From Owenia fusiformis (Eukaryota; Annelida; Polychaeta; Sabellida; Oweniidae), in contig CAIIXF020000012.1 of NCBI GenBank assembly GCA_903813345.2, forward strand, positions 8,638,432-8,702,431: a stretch of DNA of 64,000 nt, given 5' to 3'. Under the pieces are notes generated by a model, which made no database searches, was not told the origin of the DNA, and saw only the letters and a program-made list of their open reading frames with translations. Positions 47,601-56,600 of the stretch are shown here, one piece after another (position 1 is the stretch's first letter; each line of letters begins with the position of its first letter). A program made the position numbers and the translations under genes.

Positions 47601-50600
47601 AAGGTGCACTATTTGTCTAAGTCAATAGGTGTAATGAATTATGTTGTGTTGTTTTACTGGTATATCATTGTATGTCAATCAATACATGTATAGATGTCTA
47701 TAAATGGTGTCATTATTTTTAGGGTTCTCAGTCAAGTGCGGTATAAAGCAGTGCTGTAGTTGAATCCCTCCAGAAAAGATATGCTTTGAATGAAGGATGC
47801 AATAAGTTACTATCAGGTAAACTATGTTGTTTTATATAAAAAATAGTATCACTATTGGAGCTTTTGGAGCTCCCTGCGCTCGCCTGACTATGGACCTGAA
47901 TAGGATGTGTCTTCTAATGGTTTGCTTGTGGCATTTTTGAATAGGGTTCACATAAATACACATTTTAGATTTACATTTACAGAATACATTTTACATTTTT
48001 TACATTTTATTAACCGTAAAAAGTGTGCATATTATACCAGCTTCAACAGTTACAGGTTTTTGCCTTGATAACATACAGTTGTACATTGTCAAACATAGGT
48101 GCACTATTTGTTTGTCTTAGTGAATAGGTATATTGAGGCATTTTGTGTTGATTTACTGGTATATCATTGTCTGTCAATTAATACATCACAGATTCACATG
48201 TATAGGATTCTATGATTTTTTTCATTATTTGTAGGGTTAAAGTAGCGCAGTAGAAAGTATAAAGCAGTGCTGTAGTTGAATCCCTCCAGAGAAGATATAT
48301 GCTATGAAGGTACTATATAAACATAAAAACTTACAATTGCGTAAACTATGGTGTTTTATATAAAAAATAGGCTAGTATATCATCAATATTATTAATATTT
48401 TGATATAGGGATTCATAAAAATGTTATCTATGATGCTTTGTGATTATCGCAAAGTTAGTAAGCTAATAAGCAATGCTGTTGATGCCATTAGATACAATCG
48501 TATGTACCGTTTTGAAAAAGTTGCCATCCACAATAGGGTGTTTCATCCTTGCTGCAAGCAGCAAAGGTATTTTACAAGTATTTAGGCATAAATGAAGTCT
48601 TTTGAAGAAGGATTGGGTGTTTCACTTTTTGATTTTATTTTGGATCAAGATGGAGTTTTGCCCAGTTGGTCTCCTGGTAGAGGAAAGCAAGCACAAACAA
48701 TTTCAGTCAAATCCGTTGATGTTTAGACCTCCCCCTTCCACATTTTCTGACACCCATTCACTACCATGTTAATAATTGTTTGAATATTGCAGAAAGGATC
48801 AATTTCATCATGTTTGAGACCCATGTTCTACCAAAGGCATTACAGTGATTTGCATCAAATTCATTTGAAATGTTGTTCAGTATGCTTTTGATCCATGCAC
48901 TTCACCAATTTATAACATATTGTGAATCTTTTTGGAGATATTGTATTTCATATTGTAAGGAATAGATTGGTTAAAAGTTAAAAGTTGCTTGTAATTTTGT
49001 CACCCCCTATAGATCTGATTCTTCCTTTAAGCATTGATTAATAAGAATGTGCTATATATCATTAACGTTAACCTGCATCAGTTTTTAGCAAGAATCAGGT
49101 ATTGATATCAAGAATTCGAGAGTACCTATGATCCCCAAAATTAAAGATGCATCAGCTTAGGCTATCAGATTCCACCTTTTAAAAGTTCAGGACCCTACAT
49201 TTTCTAATTGTGTGGTTATGGCACCCTCAAAATGGCAAAACTCCATTGTGCGTGAAGCAATTTGAAGTTTGGTAGAACATAGGTCTCAAATATGATGAAA
49301 ATGACAGATTATTAAGTTATTAATATGGTAGTGAATAGACGTCAGAAAGTGTGGTAGGGGGAGGTCTAAACATCAACAGATTTGACTGAAATCTTTGTGT
49401 TTACTGTCCTCTTTCAGGAGGTCAACTGGGCTATACTCCATCCATTGATCTTGAAAAAAAGTCAAAAAATGAAATAACCTAATCCTCAAGCTCCTCAAAT
49501 TCATTAGAAGCATATTCTCTGATTCTAGGCCTATTTGAAAAGAATTCATCAAAGTGTAGCAATTATAGGCACTTAGCAGTTAATCTGAAAACATGCTATG
49601 GGCTGATGTGAAAAAATCATTCTACCCTGGTGTTATTTTTATTCCAGGAATATGAGAAGGACTTCTGCAAAATACCTGGCAAGTTTTATCCACCCTAGTG
49701 AGACACTAACATGCAAGAAAATGGTGAGTTAGGGTAATATGCAATATTAAATATGATATTTAATAAATAAAGATTCCTATATCATTCTACTGGGAATATA
49801 AAAAAGCATGAGGGCATGGACTAACCCATACACAAAATCTGGAAGGTGAAGCATGAGTGCATTATCAGAATGGGTTAGTACATGCACAAATGCTTTCATT
49901 TCCATTCAAACATGACCATGCTCTAATTGAATTTCTCGACCAGTCAGAATGCAGCATAGCCAATAACGAATGTTCTCTATTTCTCCATAGATGCACAACC
50001 GTGCATTATTCAATCATTCGGGTGTCTCTATATTGTGACGTCACACCTATGAATGGCGATAATAACAGCAACTATGGGTATTTTATGAACCCCAATCCTT
50101 GAATACGACACAGAAATTCAACTTTTATGTTCGATACTTTATTTCAGGCAGAGTATATCTTAGCCTTGGTTAACCATTGAATTGAAAATTAAAGGCTTAA
50201 AGTCAGTTTATTATTGAATATGGGGGCTATTTAGTGTGATTCAAATGTCATCATATACTTTGTTTCTTTTTTATGAATTATAAATATTTTCACTGAAATT
50301 GTTGATTTTAATGAGGATTGTTAGAACTTGAAGACTATTGATCCAAATGGCATAAATACAGGGTGTCAAATAAATTTATTCTCCCCTCATAAGCTTAAAC
50401 ACCAACACAATGTTGCATAACTTTTTTGTCTGCATGGTCATTGTATACAGACTGTGTTATATGAAAACAAGTGGTGCAGATATCATGTGCGCAAGATGGG
50501 ATATTAATGGTCATTTTTGAATGTGAATTTGTGATATTTCATAAACCAAGCAAGGCATGCTGGGTACCCGATCATAGTCACTCATTTGTAGAAAATACTT

Positions 50601-53600
50601 AATTTTGTTTTTCGTTCAATTTATGTGCACCTCGCAGTTGCACACTTGATATCCACACCGCTTGTTTTCGTATAGTACAGTCTCCATAGAGATTAATTGT
50701 TCTTCTGAATATACATGGAAGCCATCATGGAAAAACTCCACAAGAAGTTTCAGATTAGTAGTCCAACCTTCTGTCCCGGCAATAACTTTTTACCTATTGG
50801 CCCAATTTTATTCTTTCCATACCATTTTAGGCAATTTAGTTTTATTCTTTTTTTCCAGGAACACCCTATGCAGACAGAGCCTGTGGGAAATATTGGGTGG
50901 GGAGCAAATGAGCGGAGGGTGCGGAGCTAACGGTCATTTTTGAATTTAAATTTGGGATATTTCTGGAACTAAGCCGTTTTGGGACTTCAAATATACCAAG
51001 ATATGTGTATTTGACACCAAATATCAATGAAATTGTGAAAATAGTGGTGCAATTCATTTTATAGCGACGCAGTATGCCTTAAACATTTCCCAGACCTATA
51101 TATTTTGAGACTATCCTTTTAAAACTGCGTCCCCAGCATTCATAAAAAATGGTGTTCAAGATACACTACCCATGCAAATTATTTTTGCATCTTGGAAGCC
51201 AGGCAGTATCTGTGTGATTTTATAAAAATTCGGAAATGTTCTTCAGATATGAGCCCCTCTAAATATTGGGTGCGGAGCTACGTTTATGGAGCTGCTCCGC
51301 ACCCAATATTTAGAGGGGCTCATATCTGAAAAACATTTCCGAATTTTTATAAAATCACACTGATACTGCCTGGCTTCCAAGATGCAAAAATAATTTGTAT
51401 AGATAGTGTACCTTGAACACCATTTTTATGAATGCTGGGGACTCAGTATTAAAAGGATAATTTCAAAATATATAGGTCTGGGAAAGGTTTAAGGCACACT
51501 GCGTCGCTATAGAATGAATTGCGCTACTATTTTCACAATTGTATTGATATTTGGTGTCAAATACACATATCTTGGTATATTTGAAGTCCCAAAACGGCTT
51601 AGTTCCAGAAATATCCCAAATTTAAATTCAAAAATGACCGTTAGCTCCGCACCCTCCGCTCATTTGCTCCCCACCCAATATTTCCCACAGGCTCTGTCTG
51701 CATAGGGTGAGGAATATGAGATGGAGTTCGTTCTTTACAATACCTGGCAAGTTTTATCAACCCCAATGAGACACTACCATGCAAGAAAATGGTGAGTTTA
51801 AATAATATGCAGTCTTGTATGTATTGAAAATAGAGCTGAAATGATAATGATAGCCTAGTTTCAATCTGGTTGATTTGATTAAAATACACATTTTCATTGA
51901 ATCAAGATCTGGTTAAATATTAATGTAGCCATTATTAATTTAATCTTCTATGTAGTATTTTCTACATACATTTCAAGGCAAAATATTGGATGGATTAATC
52001 TAAGCTGATTACTTATTTGTTACCATTTGCCACTTTACTGGAAAAGTGAGGGATTAAGTGTTCTGCAGAATACGGCATTTTATATTCATCCATAGATTTT
52101 ATTAAAATGGTGAATGAAATTATAATGAAATAGAATTAATATACACTGTATTTATGAATTTAGATTTTGTTTTTAGCTCACATGGTGAGCTTTTGCAATC
52201 ACTCACTTGTCCGTCTGTCTCTCCGTGTGTCCATCCGTGCGTCCGTCTGTCAACAATAGTGGCACGTTTTAAAACCTCTGTCGATAGAATTCCCGTTTTA
52301 AGTTATTTCTGTTCAACATCAATACAGAAAACCCCCCTATGACTCCTGGTTCAAAAGCTCGCCTATTCTCGCCATTTTTGTCTCGCAAAATTCACTTTTG
52401 ACCCATTTCCTAGCTCTACAAATAATTTCAGGTGTCTTACAGTGTAAAAATCCTTGTCAATGTAAAGATTAGTTGTATGAAATAATTTTGTTACAATAAA
52501 TCATCAAAAAATTATATCCATTTTTTTTATTTTCAGCCATTTTAGTTAACATTGATTTGTCCATTTGACTTGCGAAATCCACTTTTCTGTCAACAATAGT
52601 GGCATTTTTTAAAACCTCTGTCAATAGGATTCTGTTCAACATCAATACAGAAAACTCTTCTATGACTCCTGGTTCAAAAGCTCACCAATTTTCAAAATGG
52701 CCGCTATTTTTTCCGCAAAATTCACTTTTGACCCATTTCCTAGCTTTACAAATAATTTCAGGTGTCCTGCATTGTAAAAATCCATGTCAATGTGAAAAGT
52801 AGTTGTATGAAATAATTTTGTTACAAATAATCGGCAAAAAATTATATCAGTTTTTTTTATTTTCAGCCATTTTAGTTAACATTGCAAGACGAGGAGATGC
52901 AAATGTAACAGCTTCAATAAAGAATGTGGACCTGGATGTAAGTGCAAAGATTGTAAAAATCCTAAAGGATCTTGTACTTTACAAGTCGATTTCCAGTCTG
53001 ATTCATCATCGTCTGAAGATGAAAGGTACATTCTGATTCGGAAAATGATGACCTCCAAACAGAATAATGAATATATTGACTATAGCAAATAGAATGTAGA
53101 TGAAAAAAACGTTGAGACCAACATGGCATATATTTACATCATTACATATAACAGTCCATGGATGCAAACTGATACCTGGACTACATGTATTCATATTCAC
53201 ATACAATTCCATACATTTATGAGAAGAAGTTACTTAAGAGTAGTGTAAATACACTATAGGCCATCCAAAGATTGGATAATAAGCTGTTGATAACATTAAT
53301 ATGTACATAAAGTGATTTTACACAGACAAGGCATATTTTTATATCATTGCATGGGAAACAGTCCAAAGATGCAAACCCTAACACCTGGAATATTCACATA
53401 ATTTATCACTATTTGATACTTTGGACTTCCAAAAATATATAGATCATGATATATAGAGTAGGCCCAAGTACAAGCAATACCAGTAGTAGTTCACCATATC
53501 TTATACTTTATGGTAGAGAAAAATGACAATGGTAACAATTTAAAATGCTTTAAAATGTATATGCTACAACAAAATATACTAGTCTCCATCCACTTTTTAG

Positions 53601-56600
53601 TATGTATTTTGTAGTGTACTAAAAATTTTACAGTTATATGAAATTAAGTTTGACAAAGTGCACAATTTCAAATATTTCATTTGAACAAAATATGCTGGCC
53701 TCTATTTAGTAGTAAATTGTGTTTGTTATTCATTCAGCTTATTTATTGTGTTTATCGTGTAAAATTTTATTTTAAAAGTAAAAATGAAAAACATAAGGAT
53801 AATGATATGCATATCAAAGCAATAGAATTCTTTCAGTGTGCCACTTAATAGCTTAACAAAAAGAAAGGACATTTTGCACAGACATTATCCTACACTAACA
53901 TTAAAAATGAAATTGACATCTATTGACAAAAATAATAACTGGGAGATATCGCCAATATATACTCCAGAAAACAAATATGCGAACTGCAGAGGATATTGTG
54001 GCGATATACTCCAGAAAAACCAATATGCGGAAGATATTGTGACTATTTAAATTGAACTATTTGACCAGAAATTTGTTTTTCAATGATATTATACATTTAG
54101 TACCCTACTAGTAAGAGTGTAAGATAATAGGAACATCCTATGATTTATTCAGAATATCATATTATCTACTCTTTGATATTGTTATATACACTAGGGACAG
54201 TATTATTTATTTTGAATATATTTATTCATATGTATAGATATTAGTATGTAGTGCACATATGTGGAGATCTGGATGTTGCTCAGGAACAAGACACTTTAAG
54301 CCTGATACAGAAACAGTATTAGTTTTTTGTTCAAATATTAGTATAAAAATATGTAGTTGTGTATGCTGTCCATTTTAAATAGTTAACAATAGATAAGAAA
54401 TAATATTTTTATTACCAATAATATATTTTTCTTGTTTATTATTTCTTTAAGGCAGTTTCCCAAGTTAGCAGTGTGGAAAATCAAAGCAAGACTAATGTCA
54501 TGAATGTGTAAATAAACACTGAATTTTTTAAAAGAAAAAAATTAAAAACAATACTTTTGGCATAGATTTGTACAAGAGTATCCAAGATTAAATGGAAATT
54601 AACTTTTCCCAGAGAAAACTCAATATCTAGTCATATACATATAAAAAGCTTATTGTTCAGGTCTGAATATTTATTTTGTCCACCTCTAATAATGCCCAAA
54701 TACAGGCATAAAAAATTGGATTTCATTATTGACTTTCAAGTTTGGAAAATTCCCTGATTTCATTCATACAGTAATTCCATATGCCCGGAAACATGATTGT
54801 ATAAAACATGAAGCACCTCTTTTATAGTTCAATGTAAGATAATTCCATATGAAACTGCTTCAGAAATCATTTACATATACATCAAAAGGTAATATCATCG
54901 TGATTGTAAGGCAAACATGCCTTGTCACTTGTCATATAAATAGCTTTCAATGGTACCTATTATCACCACGTTTTTTCAAAAATAATATTCACTATTTTCA
55001 TTAAATATGTAAAAATAAAACAGGAAATTTCCTGTGGGTATTTTTGGGCTTATTTTAATGAATATATCAGAGATAGTCCTATCATATTGCAACATTGAGT
55101 TTGTGCACACTGGGTTTCCGATATTATTTATTTATCCGGGTGGTCTTTCTGTACTTTAAAAATCAGATAACCGGAAGCGAGCGAACGAAGCTTCAAAACA
55201 TTAAGCGTGTATTCTACTGTATTTTCATCACCAAATAACTTAAAAGTAGCAATTTAGACGTACTTTTGGACGCTCTTTCGATCTAGGTAGGTGAAAACAT
55301 TCACAAACTTGTCAATCGACCTGAAAATGAGCAATTTCTTTGTCGAAAAAAATGCCTCAATTCAACTCCTTTTCTCGACTTTAAATATCGATAGAGTTTA
55401 AATAATTTGCTTCAAAGCACAAGATAGCTCCATTCCAAGTCGACTGACAACGTTATTAATAATCATACATGCTGTCATTCATTCATAATTAGTGGATTTT
55501 GGATGCGTACACTTCCGGGTTAATCCAAAGTTGGCAAAATCAAATTCACTTCCGGAAATGCGCAGTGGGCCAAAATTGGTCGTAACATCTTGACTGAAGT
55601 TATAGAGAATTTCATTGCAATAAGCGCAGGGAGAGTTTACTTACAATGGGTAATTTCTGGACCGTTGGATCTATTTTTGCCATTTTTATCCTTTCTCATT
55701 GATTTTTCACACAATATTATCCAAATGTATAGGATTGTCATTGTTGTATGACATCTTTGTCCTATTATTTATGTTACCATGGTAACCGATGACGCAACAA
55801 GGTGGAGCTCAGAATAAATACCAAATTTGAAAAATCAACAGTATTTTTGGTTGGACACTGTAATCATTGCTGAATATGTGACATACTGTAATAGGCTGTA
55901 TTATTTCATTATTAATTAATAAGTACATATTCATTAATTTTCACAGTAACTAGTAACATCAATTCTAATCTTTGTCTACTTTGTAACATTGGTGTGTGAA
56001 TTCCCGAATGATCTCATTACTGTCCCCAAGGTGGATACTATGATTTTCTCTTCTAATCCACTGTGGGGAAAGAATGACAGCCAGCGAGATCTTGGAAATA
56101 CAGTGCATGTGGAAGAGGGGTCTGGAGTTCCTCAAGATATTTCGTTTACACCATGATAACGTACCACCCCACAGAGCAAACCTCACACTAAATGTGATTG
56201 ATTCCATCGGTCGTGTGGCCGTGTACCACTCACACTGTATTCCCAAGACTTAGCGGTCTGTATCACGTCTTCAGGACTGGGTGAAAAGGTTCATAGTAAC
56301 TGTCATTATTATTCCATCCATTCCAATCCTTCAAAGTAGTTACCAGCATTTTGTAAACATTAACACTAATGAATATACTTAAAGGCGCACTTTGGGAATT
56401 TTCAACATGTTTGGGCAAATTAAAGACTTACATTTAAATTTCATAGTATGCCCAAGGTGTTGATAAGAACCCCATCTTTCATTTGACACCAACAACAGCT
56501 CAAATGGACCACATCAAAGCTTACAATAAATTATCAAAAAATATTTTCGATCTATCAAGCTTTACATATCAAGTTTTTATCAAGATGTCATTGAAAGATG

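Noticed and set aside
50358-50400. CAGGGTGTCAAATAAAT resembling a mariner end
   Set aside because: No matching inverted partner was found nearby.
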